64,000 bases of DNA from the NCBI GenBank assembly GCA_027493615.1, contig JAOSKK010000035.1:368923-432922 (forward strand), read 5' to 3'. The position numbers were made by a program, and so were the translations under genes. Shown here piece by piece: positions 36,163 to 47,178 of this stretch. Position 1 is the first letter of the stretch, and each line of letters begins with the position of its first letter. Origin of the DNA: Verrucomicrobiota bacterium (GTDB lineage Bacteria; Verrucomicrobiota; Verrucomicrobiia; Limisphaerales; J093). The notes below the pieces were generated by a model. It saw only the letters and a program-made list of their open reading frames with translations, ran no database searches and was not told where the DNA came from.

Positions 36163-39100
36163 TCAAGGGGCGGCAATCAGGCGCTGGAACTCCGGCAGCT
36201 TCTGCAACGCCTGGAATCGGGGGTCCGTGGCGGCGATCGCCGCCAGATTCGCGCTCTTCGGATCCGCGCGCAGCCGTTGTCGGCCGAGTTCGATCGCCAC
36301 CCCCAGCGACTGGAGGGCCTCGGCCTGCTTGTTCTGGGCGGCCTGTGCGCCGGCCAGGTCGTACCAGATCTCGGGGCTGTCCGGCAGCAGCTTGAGCAAT
36401 CGCTGGAGCGCGGGCTCGGCCCGGGAATAGAGACCGATCTGGACGTACGCGTTCGCCACCGAAAGCAACGAGCCCGCGTCGGCCTCGGGTCGCTCGACCC
36501 ACGCATCCAGGATGGCATAGGCCTCGTTGGTCCGCTGGGTCTGCGTGTAGGCGGCCACCAGATCGAAGGCCGCCTTCAGGTTGCCCGGGTTCGTCCGGTA
36601 GTTCTGCTCCAACTGACCCAATTGATCTTGGGCCTTGCTCTGCAACGACACCGCGCTCTGCCAGCTCCGCACCTGATCCACGATGCTCTGGGCGAAGTCG
36701 CTGTCCGGATCAAACTTGCGCAGCGTCTGCGCGATCAGCAGCGCATCGTCCACCCGGTTCAGGACCGCCAGCAACTGGATGTAACGCGTGGCCGTCTCCG
36801 GGCTGTAGGGGCAGAAGGCGAACGCCTGTTTGAAGGCGAAATCCGCCTCCTGCGCCAGCCGCGTCCGCTCCTCGGGGATCTTCGAATCCAGATAGCGCCA
36901 ATAATACAGCCCCGCGATCGAATTGCGCAGCTTCGAGAACGCCTTCTGTCCGTCGTTGTCGCGCACGAACTTCCGGCTCCCGGCGTAACCCCGCAGGTTG
37001 CCCCGCAGATAGACCCGCTCCACAAACTCACAGATATCCGCCACGGGCGTCTCGTAGCCGATCCAGTTGCCACAGAGTCGGTCCGCGTACTGTGTCCAGA
37101 AGGCGTGATCAGTGCGCACCATCTCCTCCGTGATCTCCGGCACCTTCTCCCGGTTGATCTTCATGATGATCCCGAACGGCGTCAGGTACGGGTACATCCA
37201 GTCCAGCGGGAAGCTCTCCTCGACGAAGAACTCGTGCTGGGGGTTCGCGTCGAAAATGACCTTCGTCAACAGCCCGTTGATGGCCATCACGGCCGTCTGC
37301 CCCGCCACCTGCACACGACCATCGGCCCCGATGTTCACCACCTCGCCCGGCCGCACCTGTTTGGGCTCGTGCGGGAACTGGGAGTCATGGATGTACCGCA
37401 TCTGAACATCGTTGATGTAATTGGTGAACGCCCAGTTCAGGTCCAGCGGCGACGGAATCTGGATCTCCTTCGGCGGATACACCCCCCGCGCCCGCCGCCG
37501 GTTCTCGACTCCCTCGCCCCACCGTAGCAGGAGGTTGTCAATGGGTCGCACCACGTTGGTGAAGCTGCCCACAAACCGCGACACCGGGTTCGACCGGAAC
37601 GGCTGGCCCACCGCGCGCTTGTTCACCGCGTCCCGGCTCAAAAAGGCATTCTCGATGGTCATCACGAGATCGCGCAGAAACGGCGGATCCACCTGCGCGC
37701 TCCGGTGGTAGTGCGCGCGGATGTAGTTCAGATAGGTCCCGTCCGCCAACGCGTTCTGCGTGATGATGTAAACGTCCCGCCGGTCGAAGTCCGGATTCCG
37801 CCGGTGCCGCGGCTTGATGAAGCTCTCGGCGAAGATCATGTACGTCGGGTTGAACCGCCCCGGGTCGGTCCCCCCAAACAAAACCGCGTCCCGGGTCATC
37901 GACGGGTACAGCCCGAACGGGGGCTCGAACATGTCGTGCCCGAACCAGTACCCGAACAGATGCCCGCGCTGCTCGTTCTCGGCCCAGTGCGACACGACCG
38001 AGTACAGCGGGATGCCGGCGAAGAGGCCGATCAATGCCCACGGCTGCAGCCGCTGGCGGCTCAACAGGATCAGCCCGAGGAACCCGAGCACCAGCAACAG
38101 CACCAGCAAACGCGCCAGCACGGCGAAGACCGGCGGCGTGAAGGTCGGATGGAACAACGCCTGCCCCAGCCCCGAGAACAAAGCCCCCAACCCCACCACG
38201 CCCGCATGCGGATCGCTGTACACATCCTGCAGTCGCCGCGCCAGGAATACAGCGCCAGCGCCGCCAGCGTCGCCCCCCATACAACGCGTAGGTCCGCGCC
38301 TCCTGATACCGCAGGATCAGAGCCGCCCCCAGCATCGTCAGCCCCAGACCGATGAACATCGCGATCGTCACGTGCGACGCCGTGAAGAACACGCGGGTCA
38401 GGTCGCGGCTCTGCCGGTCGATCTGCGGGTTCAGCAGCATCAACAGCAGCACGGACAAGCACAGCCCGATCGCCGCGTTGCCCACGATCCACGCCCGCTC
38501 CCGGCGCTTCATGAACGCGAAGAAGGCGAACGGCACCAGCGCCAGCACCAGAAACGCCAGGTTGAACTCATCCGCCGCCCCTTCCCCGTACATGATCAAC
38601 TGCCGGAACAGCCGCAGCGGGTCGGACAGGAAATCCGTCGGGTTCGTCTTCTCATACTGCCCGCGCGTGAAGGCGTGGATGAACCCGTCAAACGTCCGCG
38701 GATAGGCCCAGTTCATGGGCGGGTTGGTCATGGAGAACAACGGCATCAGCAGGTAGAAGGACGCCCCGAAAACCCACGCCCCCAGCGTGATCAGCACCAC
38801 TCGCCACTCGCTCAGCAGCCCCTGGGTTCGTGCGGTCAGCCAGATCAACCCACCCAGCGAACCCAGCCCCACCAGGTTGTAGATGATGAAGAGCGGCCAG
38901 TTCTCGTTGAACATGGTCAGCACCCCCGCCATCCGCAGCACCAGCCCGCCGAAGTAGAACACCACGTTCACGAACAGCGCGTCCCGCCCCAGCTTCTCGT
39001 CCACCATCGCAATGGCCACCTGCAGCCCCATCGCCGCCACGATCAGCGTCTGGTGATTGTTGAAGCAGATCCCAAAGAGGAACGACGCAATGTACAGGTA

Positions 39101-39757
39101 GTACTTCTGCTGCGGCCGGCAGGTCCAATGCAGCAGACAGACCAGCACGCCCATCAGCGAAAGCACACTCAGCGTGTACACCTCGACGATCACCGCCTGG
39201 CTCCACATGAACCCGTTGAAACCCAGCAGCATCGCCGCCACCACCCCGCTCACCAGACACAACGCCTCCTCCCACCGCCGGTCCAGCCCCTTGAACCAGT
39301 CAATCCCCTCCAGCATCAGGCTGCTCGCCCGCGACACCATCAGCCCCAGCATCCCGCTCGCCAAAGCCGCCGCCACCGCCGACGACACCGCCACCCGCCA
39401 GGCCACGTTCGAGAACGGCAGGATCACCGTGAAGAACCACGTGTACAGCGTCCAGATCGGATAGCCCGGCGCATGCGGCACCCCCAGGTAATACGACGCC
39501 ACCGCCAGCTCGCCGCAGTCCTCCAATGTCAGATCCGGCGCCAGCGTGATCAGATAGATCACCAGCGTCAGGAGCGTCGTCGCCCCGAACGTCAGCCAGT
39601 CCACCCGTCGAAACAGCGGGCCGCGCTCCACCGGCGGCGGTGCCGGCACCCGGATGGGCGACGAGCGGGCCGCCCCGGCCTTGGCCCCTGCGCCCGCCCC
39701 GCTGCTGCCACCGCCACCGCCACCGGACTTGCCGGCCTTTTGCTTCTCGTTGCTCAT
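36163..39757 (-). CDS. DUF2723 multi-pass membrane protein with TPR-like C-terminus (one indel)
   Basis: Restored length is about 1,197 residues. After a Gly-rich tail (SGGGGGGSSGAGAGAKAG) come a dozen or more membrane helices with the DUF2723 hallmarks LAPDLTLEDCGELAVASYYL and GVPHAPGYPIW near the N-terminus, an arrangement like GT-C glycosyltransferases. After residue ~500 there are soluble segments, and the last ~200 residues form TPR-like helices (GLYSRAEPALQRLLKLLPDSPEIWYDLAGAQ). An extra G in the run 38273-38278 breaks the frame. It likely transfers sugars to lipids or proteins at the membrane; this is inferred from fold only. Confidence 0.8.
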
Positions 39758-39764
39758 CGCCTGC

Positions 39765-40154
39765 TCACCGCCAGCGGTTCGTTTCCCGTTCCGCCAAAGA
39801 CCGCATACTTGAGAGGAACGGCCCCGCGTTTGTCCAACCCAATCTGGCCGGCGCCGGGTTCCTCACGCTGTGCCATCCCGCCGGAAGTGACGCCACGAAA
39901 GTCAGGCTGGTCGTCCCCGGCGGCTCGATCGCCTCCCGGGGCCCGCCCTCGGCCACTGGCCAGTCACGGACGGTCAACGAGGCTAACATCAGACTCGCCA
40001 CCGCCGTGGCGCCCAACGGGAGCCCCACCCGCCACCGCGGCCGTTCCGCCGCGGGGCGATCCGCCGCGCCGAATACCCGCCGCCTAACCGCGGGGGATGG
40101 CGGCCGCGGCTTCAGCGAACGAAGCTGCGTCATCAGCATTTCCATCGAGTTCAT
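39765..40154 (-). CDS. short membrane-anchored anti-sigma-like protein
   Basis: 129 residues starting MNSMEMLMTQLRSLKPRPPS. A short cytosolic N-terminus, one membrane helix (VGLPLGATAVASLMLASLTV) and a small periplasmic tail with PAGWHSVRNPAPARLGWTN. Its position directly after, and overlapping by 71 bases, an ECF sigma factor gene suggests an anti-sigma factor. No classical zinc anti-sigma (ZAS) motif is present, so the call rests on context and topology. Confidence 0.5.
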   Translation of the reverse strand: MNSMEMLMTQLRSLKPRPPSPAVRRRVFGAADRPAAERPRWRVGLPLGATAVASLMLASLTVRDWPVAEGGPREAIEPPGTTSLTFVASLPAGWHSVRNPAPARLGWTNAGPFLSSMRSLAERETNRWR

Positions 40155-40635
40155 CACAGGCGTCCTCCAGCGAGCGTCGCAAACGTTCCAGCCCGTAACG
40201 GTAGCGGCCGGCCACCGTGTTCGGCGAGAGCCCCAGCAACTGGCCCAGCGCCGCAAACGTCATTCCCTGCCACACCTTCAGCACGATGACCTCCCGCTGG
40301 TCCGCCGGCAGCCGGCTCAACGCCCGCCCCAATCGCTCCTCTCGCGGATCAACCGGGTCCGCGGGCTCGAACCACCGACAGGCTTCCAGTTCCCGCGCTA
40401 GGCGCCGCCACCACGAACGTCGATGGTTGAGGGCCCGGTTGCGGAAGCTGCGCACGAGATAACCAACCGGCTGAGACGGCGGTTGTTCCAGGGCGAGCAG
40501 CGCCACAAAGGTCTCCTGCAAAACGTCCTCTGCCTCGGCATGGCTCAACCCCAGCGCCCGACCGTAGAGCAGCATCCCTGCTGCCCGCGCATCGTACAGG
40601 CGCTCCACCCAACCGCATGGCCGGCCATCGTTCAC
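40084..40635 (-). CDS. ECF-family RNA polymerase sigma factor
   Basis: 183 residues from GTG 40635, which has AAGGGAGA just upstream and so fixes the start. Region 2: LLYGRALGLSHAEAEDVLQETFVALL. Region 4: LSRLPADQREVIVLKVWQGMTF with the HTH ALGQLLGLSPNTVAGRYRYG. Region 1.1 and 3 are absent, as expected for ECF. Its 3' end overlaps the start of the putative anti-sigma gene. It is divergent from the DUF971 gene. Confidence 0.88.
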   Translation of the reverse strand: MNDGRPCGWVERLYDARAAGMLLYGRALGLSHAEAEDVLQETFVALLALEQPPSQPVGYLVRSFRNRALNHRRSWWRRLARELEACRWFEPADPVDPREERLGRALSRLPADQREVIVLKVWQGMTFAALGQLLGLSPNTVAGRYRYGLERLRRSLEDACDELDGNADDAASFAEAAAAIPRG

Positions 40636-40703
40636 TCGCTCTCCCTTGGAGACACCGCCGGACCCGTTCTTGTATGTCCCATGCCCTTCTCTATCCTGCC
40701 GCC

Positions 40704-41014
40704 ATGCGCCCCAAAAACCTCCAGCCCATCGGCGAGGAACTGGCCATCCAGTGGGAGGATGGCAGCGAGAGCTATCTCCGCCTCGATACCCTGCGGCGAT
40801 CCTGCCCCTGCGCGGGATGCCAGGGGAACGGGACGTTCTCGGCCAGCTCCACAAAGGCCCCGCCCAGCCTCTCAAGCCCGCCTCGTTTCAGTTGCGCGAG
40901 CTCCGACCCGTCGGGAGCTACGCCGTTCAGCCCGTCTGGGCCGACGGCCACAACACCGGTCTGTTCACCTTCGACTACCTGTTCCGCCTGGCCCACTCGC
41001 CCCCCACGGCCTAG
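40704..41014 (+). CDS. DUF971 (GBBH-like N-terminal) protein (one indel)
   Basis: About 103 residues. MRPKNLQPIGEELAIQWEDG, RLDTLRRSCPCAGC and GSYAVQPVWADGHNTGLFTF are typical of the DUF971 family, a small fold with a conserved CxxC that occurs at the N-terminus of gamma-butyrobetaine hydroxylases and alone near Fe-S genes. One G must be added at 40824-40827 (CQGERDVLGQLH). Function unknown; the CPCAGC and distal residues may bind metal. It converges with the downstream minus-strand gene. Confidence 0.82.
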
Positions 41015-41048
41015 GCCAGCCTGGTGGCAACCCGACACAACCCGTCAC

Positions 41049-42824
41049 TCAAACCGGCCGCGACGGCTCTTCGCTCGGCGCGACCTCTCCCGCAACCGGT
41101 CCGGGCTCCGCCACTGGCGCAACCGGCGGTGGTTCTGGTTCCACGACAACCTCCGGACCGGCAGGGGCCGGCTCCGCCACCGGCGCCGAGGCCAAAGCTG
41201 CCTCCCCCGGTCTCCGCCGGAGCTTCTGCCGGAGTCTCGGCCGAAGCCACCGGCATCCCTTCCTCCGTAGCCTGTGGTCCTTGGTCCGTGGTCCGTGGTT
41301 CCTGTCCCTGGTCCTTAGCGGGCGACCGCGGCGGCGTGGGCGGCTTGGGTTTCGGCGGTTTCGCCGTCTCCATCCGGCCGTCGGTGAACTCGATCACGTG
41401 CCCCTGATGAATGAGCCAGTGCAGATCTGTCACCACCGCCGTCTGCTCGGGCGTCGGCGCCGGGGTGGCCGGCGCTTGCGCGGCCGCCGAGGCCGCCGTC
41501 GGCTCCGTGCCCGCGCCCCCTTCCATCGGAGCGGTCGGGGCCGGGGCGGGTGCCGGGACGGGGACTGCGGCCTGCGTGCCCGCCGGCGGACTGGGCGCGA
41601 GGGCATCGAGCAGCTTTCGGCGAGTGCAGTTGGGATGTGAGTCGATGTACTCGACTATCTTCCGCACGCTTTCGGACACCGACGTCGTGGTCAGATCCAG
41701 ATAGTGCGGCCGGGCCACACACACGTGGGTGACGGTACGGTTGACCTTGAAGAAGTGGAGCCCCTGACCCGCCAACTGCTGGCTGAGCACCGTGGCCACC
41801 TTGAGCGGGAACCGCCGCTGCTCCTCGAGCGTGTGGCGCAGCAACGACCGCAGCCCGCGTGACATGAACCGCTGGCTCTCCACCCCGGCGAGCGTGAACG
41901 ACTCGACGGACTTCACCAAGTTCGGCAGGTGCACCTCGCGAAAGTGCTTCTCGGCGTCGTCCCGGCTCAGGAACCGCAGCGGCTCGGGCAGGTTCAAGCC
42001 CACGTACTCCGCCTTGAAGCTCTGTTCGTCGAGCCATTGCTTCACCACCGCCTCGTCCTTGACGAACTTCACCTTCGCCTTGTAGACCTCGAACGGCATC
42101 CGCGAGAACCGGTCGGCATGCAGCTTGCGCAGCTTGGTCTGGTAATCGTGGTAGTTCGGCGGGCCCAACAGCGTGCCGCTGATTCCGCACTGCGCCACCA
42201 GCGTGTACGTGCCCTTCGGCGGATCCGTCGCCACCTTCTCGGTCTGATAGAACGTGTCGAAGTGATGCCGCAGGGCGTGCTGCGCGACCTCCTCCTCGGA
42301 CAGCCACAACGTGTCGTCCAACGCACACACGAAGAGCGGCTGCAGGATGTTCCCTTCCGGCCCCTTCTTGGTCGTGAACTGCACTTCGAACCGCTCGGGC
42401 TTGTGCAACACAAGGGAAGCCACCTGGAACAGCGGATACGCCCGACCGGTCAGCTTGATCTGCCGCGCCAGCAATTCGATCCCCTTCCGCTCCGGCAACA
42501 GATTGACCACCACCTCCGGCAGCGGCTCTGGCTCGCGCGGCTCCTCCCGGCGCACCTCCTCCCGCCGCTCGCGCCCCGGTCCCCCGCGCATCCCGCCCCG
42601 CGGCCCTTCCCGACGCGGCCGACCCTCGCCGGGTCCGCCCCGACCCCGGCGCTCTCCCCGGGACCCCGATCCCGCCGGAACGGCGGACCGCCCCGGCCCC
42701 GTTCCCGCGGACCTTCACCGCCCCCTTCGTACTGGGCGTACCGGTTGGCCGCGGACGGCTGGCGCGCCCACGCCGGCAGCATCTGCAAATCGAGATCGAG
42801 TTCGAACTCCGGTTCGTTGTTCAT
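41049..42824 (-). CDS. conserved protein of unknown function, possibly verrucomicrobial-specific (two indels)
   Basis: Restored length is about 590 residues. It starts MNNEPEFELDLDLQMLPAWA, then an Arg/Gly-rich disordered stretch (about 40-110), a structured core (VVVNLLPERKGIELLARQIK ... YPLFQVASLVL ... YIDSHPNCTRRKLLDAL) and a Pro/Ala/Glu-rich tail. The core includes LFVCALDDTLWLSEEEVAQH. Corrections: add one base at 42656-42659 and at 41204-41208, the latter moving the end to 41049. The RGG-like segment suggests RNA binding, but no named domain is recognised. It is divergent from fmdB. Confidence 0.7.
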
Positions 42825-43034
42825 CGTGTTCAAAGGCCATCTCCGTGGCGATCGCCCGGGGAAGGTTGCGTCACGGGCGCGAGGATGCCGCCCCCCTGCC
42901 AATTGCAAGCGCTGCTCGTACGCCACTCGTGCGCTCCTCGTGCGCCGCCACGCGCGCCCACGGCCCGGGTCTTGGGCCCGGGATTGCAAAAGCCCTTCGC
43001 CGTGCTAAACCACCCCCACGATCGCGACATCGCT

Positions 43035-43371
43035 ATGCCGACCTACCATTACGTTTGCCGCAAGTGCGGCCATGATTTCGAGTACTTCCAGTCCATCAAA
43101 GACGAACCGCTCAAGACCTGTCCCAAGGAACGTTGCGCACGCAACCCCTGGGCCAAGGGCCGCGTGGACCGCCAGTTGAGCGGCGGCGCCGGCCTGCTCT
43201 TCAAGGGCAGCGGCTTCTACATCACCGATTACCGCAGCGAAGGCTACAAGCAGGCCGCCAAGAAGGAATCCGAGGCCGCCGCCCCCGCCAAGAGCGACGC
43301 CAGCCCGAAATCCGATGCCAAGCCCGCCGCCCCCCGCCCCCACCTCCACCCCCAAACCCGCCAAGACCTGA
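43035..43371 (+). CDS. FmdB-family zinc ribbon protein (one indel)
   Basis: About 112 residues. MPTYHYVCRKCGHDFEYFQS starts the FmdB zinc ribbon (CxxC ... TCPKERC), followed by the family tail RQLSGGAGLLFKGSGFYITDYRSEGYK. The Lys/Ala-rich end is disordered. Removing one base from the 6-C run 43330-43335 gives an end at TPKPAKT and TGA 43371. FmdB proteins are regulatory or scaffold-like; the function is not settled. It is the first gene of a short plus-strand pair. Confidence 0.82.
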
Positions 43372-43411
43372 TCCGCGTGTCCCCCCTCCTGCCGGCCCAA
43401 CCGCCCTCCCG

Positions 43412-44749
43412 GTGCGCCGACGGTGGCAGGTTCTCCCGCGCGCCGCCATCGGTCTGCTCCTCTTTGCGGCCGGGCCGGAGGGCCAGGCGGCGGTCACCGT
43501 GCACAGCCGCTCCGGCCAGTTCATCGTCCACAGCGACCGCTCCACACCCCCCAGCCTCAGCCAGATCGGACCCGGCGGCACCAACAACCTCGTCGCCCTT
43601 TATCCCGACCCCGTCGCCGTCTCGTGCGAACGCATCAAATCCGCCCTCCTGGCCGAACTGGGTCGTCCCGACCGTTGGCGCGGGAAGATCCACGTCACCA
43701 TCGACCCTCGCGGACAGCCCGTGGCGTTCCCCACGGCAGTCGGTCTCCGCTACGGCGACGGCTGGCACTACGCCCTCCGCCTGCCCCGGGAACTCGAAGG
43801 ACCCGCCCTCATTCGCGGCGTCGTCCACGCCCTCCTCAGCGAGATCGCCAATCGCACGCCCGGCCCCGCCGCGCCCGAGATCCCCATCTGGCTGGTCGAA
43901 GCCTTGACCGGCCAGATCCTCGGCCGGGTCGGCCCTGACCCGCTCGCACGTCCCAACCGCGTGACCGGCCGCTACGGCGTGGGCATCGGCCAACTCCAGG
44001 CCGCCCTCACCGACCGGGCCATTGCCGAGGAAAACCGGCAACTCCTCCGCACGCTCCATTCCCGCCCGCTCCTGACCTTCGAAGAACTCAGCCTGCCTTC
44101 CGCGGACCTTCTCCGTGGCGAAGCCCTTGAGCATTACCGCGCTTGCGCCCAGGTCTTCTTCGTCTCGCTGCGCCAGTTGCCGGGCGGCCCTCAAGCCTTC
44201 GCCCAGTTCCTCAGCCTGCTGCCCCAGCACCTTAACTGGCAGACTGCCTTCCTCATCGCCTTCCACCCCCACTTCAGCCGCCTCCTCGACGTCGAGAAGT
44301 GGTGGGCCCTGGGCGCGCAGGAACTCCGGGCCGCTGTCGGCTCCTCCATGCTCTCCGCCCCCACCGGCCTCCTCTGGCTCGAAGACCTCCTGGGCTTCCT
44401 CGTCGACATCCAGGAGACCGCCGAAACCCCGCGCCAGCGCCGTTTCGTCCCCCTCATCTCCGTCCTCATCGACTGGAGTGCCCCCCTCCAAAACCGCCTC
44501 CTCCCCATCCGCGTCCGCCAACTGCGCCAGCTCGCCGCTTCCCTCCCTCCCGAGGTCAAGGACCTCGCCAGCGCCTACGCGAACACCCTCCAGAACTACC
44601 TCGACCAACGCGAACGCCTGCGCACCCAACCCTCCCTTCCCGGCCTCACCGCAGCCCAAGGCGCCGCCAACCTCCGCGACACCGTCGCCCGCCTCGAAGC
44701 GCTCCACACCCAACGCCTCGAGATGCGCACCCGGCTCGGCCTCCCTTGA
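43412..44749 (+). CDS. exported protein with degenerate peptidase MA-like domain
   Basis: 445 residues from GTG 43412 (VRRRWQVLPRAAIGLLLFAA, a signal peptide). A stretch GGVVHALLSEIANR ... IPIWLVEALTGQIL resembles the gluzincin/peptidase MA pattern HExxH ... PxWLxEGLA, but the HExxH is HALLS. Only one His and the downstream Glu remain, so it is probably inactive. The rest is helical (LEDLLGFLVDIQETA, YLDQRERL). Not assigned to a family. The start is uncertain because fmdB's end is also affected by an indel. Confidence 0.6.
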   Translation: MRRRWQVLPRAAIGLLLFAAGPEGQAAVTVHSRSGQFIVHSDRSTPPSLSQIGPGGTNNLVALYPDPVAVSCERIKSALLAELGRPDRWRGKIHVTIDPRGQPVAFPTAVGLRYGDGWHYALRLPRELEGPALIRGVVHALLSEIANRTPGPAAPEIPIWLVEALTGQILGRVGPDPLARPNRVTGRYGVGIGQLQAALTDRAIAEENRQLLRTLHSRPLLTFEELSLPSADLLRGEALEHYRACAQVFFVSLRQLPGGPQAFAQFLSLLPQHLNWQTAFLIAFHPHFSRLLDVEKWWALGAQELRAAVGSSMLSAPTGLLWLEDLLGFLVDIQETAETPRQRRFVPLISVLIDWSAPLQNRLLPIRVRQLRQLAASLPPEVKDLASAYANTLQNYLDQRERLRTQPSLPGLTAAQGAANLRDTVARLEALHTQRLEMRTRLGLP

Positions 44750-44770
44750 GCCCGGCGTTTCCCCCTCCCC

Positions 44771-44825
44771 GTAGGCGCCGACGTGAGTCACGGGTTCCTG
44801 CAGAGCAGGCAACATCGGGGCTACA
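44771..44825. repeat. degenerate copy of the dispersed palindrome
   Basis: A good left arm GTAGGCGCCGACGTGAG (44771-44787) is followed by a weak right arm AACATCGGGGCTAC ending at 44825. It lies between the converging exported protein gene and trpF. Confidence 0.45.
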
Positions 44826-45438
44826 CCGCCTTCGCCGCACGCACGAACGCCTCGATCGCCGCGGCGTCCTTCCGTCCCGGCTCGCTCTCGACCCCGCTCG
44901 AGACATCCACCGCGTAAGGCCGCACCTGCCGCACCGCGGCCGCCACGTTCGCCGCCGTCAAACCACCCGCCAGAATCACCGGGCGCCCCAAGCCCACCGC
45001 CTGCGTCGCCAACCCCCAGTCAAACGTCGCCCCCGTCCCGCCTCGCTGCCCGGGGACGTAGGCATCCAGCAGCCACGCCGCCGTCGCGTACCCCGCCAGC
45101 TCTGCCAATGTTTCCGGCCCACGCACCCGAACCGCCTTGATCACCGGCCGGCTCAGCCGCCCGCAGAACGCCGGCGACTCCCCGCCGTGAAGCTGGACCA
45201 CGTCCAACCCGCACTGCACCACCGCCTCCTCAATGACCTCAATCGCCGCATCCACAAACACCCCAACCTTGCTCACGAACGGCGGTAACTGCCGGCAAAT
45301 CGCGGCCCCCACCGCCACCGACACGCGCCGGGGGCTCCGCTCGTAGAACATGAAACCCAACGCGTCCGCACCGGCTTCCACGGCCGCCTGCGCGTCCTCC
45401 AGCCGGGTCACCCCGCAAATCTTCACTCGTACACTCAT
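44821..45438 (-). CDS. trpF: phosphoribosylanthranilate isomerase
   Basis: 205 residues from ATG 45438 (MSVRVKICGVTRLEDAQAAV). KICG with the catalytic Cys, GFMFYERSPRRV, VVQLHGGES, the catalytic Asp region LLDAYVPGQRGGTGATFDW and ILAGGLTAANV are all in order. It catalyses the third step of tryptophan synthesis from anthranilate. No other trp gene is in the window. An upstream in-frame ATG exists but adds no conserved sequence. Confidence 0.93.
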   Translation of the reverse strand: MSVRVKICGVTRLEDAQAAVEAGADALGFMFYERSPRRVSVAVGAAICRQLPPFVSKVGVFVDAAIEVIEEAVVQCGLDVVQLHGGESPAFCGRLSRPVIKAVRVRGPETLAELAGYATAAWLLDAYVPGQRGGTGATFDWGLATQAVGLGRPVILAGGLTAANVAAAVRQVRPYAVDVSSGVESEPGRKDAAAIEAFVRAAKAV

Positions 45439-45511
45439 CGCGACCCAACTCTCGGCCAATCCCCAACCCGCTGGCGATACGGAATCAGCCCGTCGCCGCC
45501 GATCCGCCGAC

Positions 45512-45582
45512 CGTAGGAGCCGACGTCAGGAGGCTGGGTGGCGGTACCCACAAACCCAACGCCTCCCTACGTCGGCGCCTAC
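45512..45582. repeat. dispersed palindrome, 71-bp copy
   Basis: Left arm CGTAGGAGCCGACGTCAGGA... (45512-45534) and right arm 45561-45582 are complementary with mismatches. A further GTAGGCG just downstream extends the palindrome. It lies in the divergent region between trpF and the decarboxylase gene. Confidence 0.8.
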
Positions 45583-45715
45583 AGCCGGTAGGCGCTACCC
45601 GGCCCTGAAGCCGCGCGCCTATTGCCAGAACGCCCGCGGCTCGCCAATCGGCCCTGCTTCTGCTCCAATCCACGCCGTGAACACGGTTCCCGACCCGCCC
45701 GACGCAGCTCCCCAC

Positions 45716-47132
45716 ATGTCGCCCGCTGAGTTCCAACGCTGGGGTTACGCCGTCATCGACTGGATCGCCGCCTACCACCAACGCGTCGAGTCCCTCCCCG
45801 TGCTGGCCCAGGTCGCCCCCGGCCAGATCCGCGCCCGCCTGCCCGCCGACCCGCCCTCACACGGCGAACCCTTCCCCACGCTTCTGGCCGACCTTGACCA
45901 GCTCATTCTGCCCGGGCTGACCCACTGGCAGTCCCCCAGCTTCTTCGCCTTCTTCCCCGCCAACACCTCTGGCCCCGCTATCCTCGGCGAACTCCTCGCC
46001 GCCGGGCTCGGAGTCCAGGGCATGCTCTGGGCTACCAGCCCCGCCTGCACCGAACTCGAAACCCACGTCCTCGACTGGCTCGCCGACCTCCTCGGCCTGC
46101 CGCCCGCCTTCAAGTCCAGCGGCCCCGGAGGGGGCGTCCTGCAGGACAGCGCTTCGAGCGCCGCCCTCTGCGCCGTGCTCGCCGCCCGCGAACGCGCCAC
46201 CGGCTTCGCCACCAACGAATCCGGCGCCGGCGGCCGCCTCACCGCTTACGCCTCAACCCAGGCCCACTCGTCGATCGAGAAAGCCATCAAGATCGCTGGC
46301 CTCGGCCGCGCCAACCTGCGCCCCATCGAGGTCGATGACCGCTACGCGATGCGCCCGGATCACCTCGCCCGTCAAATCGAGGCCGACCGCCAGGCCGGCA
46401 AACAGCCGTGCTTCGTCTGCGCCACCGTGGGCACGACTTCCTCCAACGCCATGGACCCGCTGCCCGCCATCGGCCGCCTCGCCCGCGAACATCACCTCTG
46501 GTTCCACGTCGACGCCGCCATGAGCGGCACCGCCGCCCTCTGCCCCGAGTTCCGCCACTTCCAGGATGGCCTCGAATTCGCCGACAGTTACTGCTTCAAC
46601 CCGCACAAGTGGATGTTCACCAACTTCGACTGCGACTGCTTCTTCGTCGCCGACCGCGCCACGTTGATCCGCACGCTCAGCATCCTGCCCGAGTACCTCC
46701 GGAATCAGGCCACCGAAAGCGGCGCCGTCTTTGACTATCGCGACTGGCAAGTGCCCCTCGGCCGGCGTTTCCGCGCCCTCAAACTCTGGTTCGTCATCCG
46801 ACACTACGGGGTCGAAGGGCTCCGTCACCACATCCGCCGTCACGTGGCTATCGCACAGGAGTTCACCCAATGGATCGCCGCCTCCCCCGACTTCGAACTC
46901 GCCGCCCCCCGCCCCGCTGAACCTGGTCTGCTTCCGGCACCGCGCCGGCGATGACTTCAACCGCCGGTTGCTCGAGGCCCTCAATCGCAGCGGCGCGCTC
47001 TACCTCTCCCATACGGTTCTCGCCGGCCGGTACACCCTCCGCCTCTGCGTCGGCCAGACTCACACCGAAACCCGCCACGCCGCCGCCGCCTGGCAGCGCA
47101 TCCAGGAAACCGCCCGGCAATTGGTACCGTGA
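45716..47132 (+). CDS. PLP-dependent group II decarboxylase, aromatic-L-amino-acid type (one indel)
   Basis: About 472 residues. PLP enzyme with NPHKWMFTNFDCDCFF carrying the Schiff-base Lys and WFHVDAAMSGTA the Asp, plus the family N-terminus MSPAEFQRWGYAVIDWIAAY and the mid-section ATSPACTELETHVLDWLADL. The frame breaks at the 6-C run 46905-46910; removing one base gives AAPAPLNLVCFRHRAGDDFN and the C-terminal domain. Substrate candidates are Tyr, DOPA, Trp or related. ATG 45716 used; GTG 45677 is an alternative. Confidence 0.85.
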
Positions 47133-47178
47133 GCTCGCCACGCCCGCCATTCCGTGCCAGGTTACGTCCCTCCAAGCC

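Noticed and set aside
37814..40087. 757-codon plus-strand open frame
   Set aside because: Antisense shadow of the DUF2723 gene, with His/Gln/Arg-rich content and no recognisable domain.
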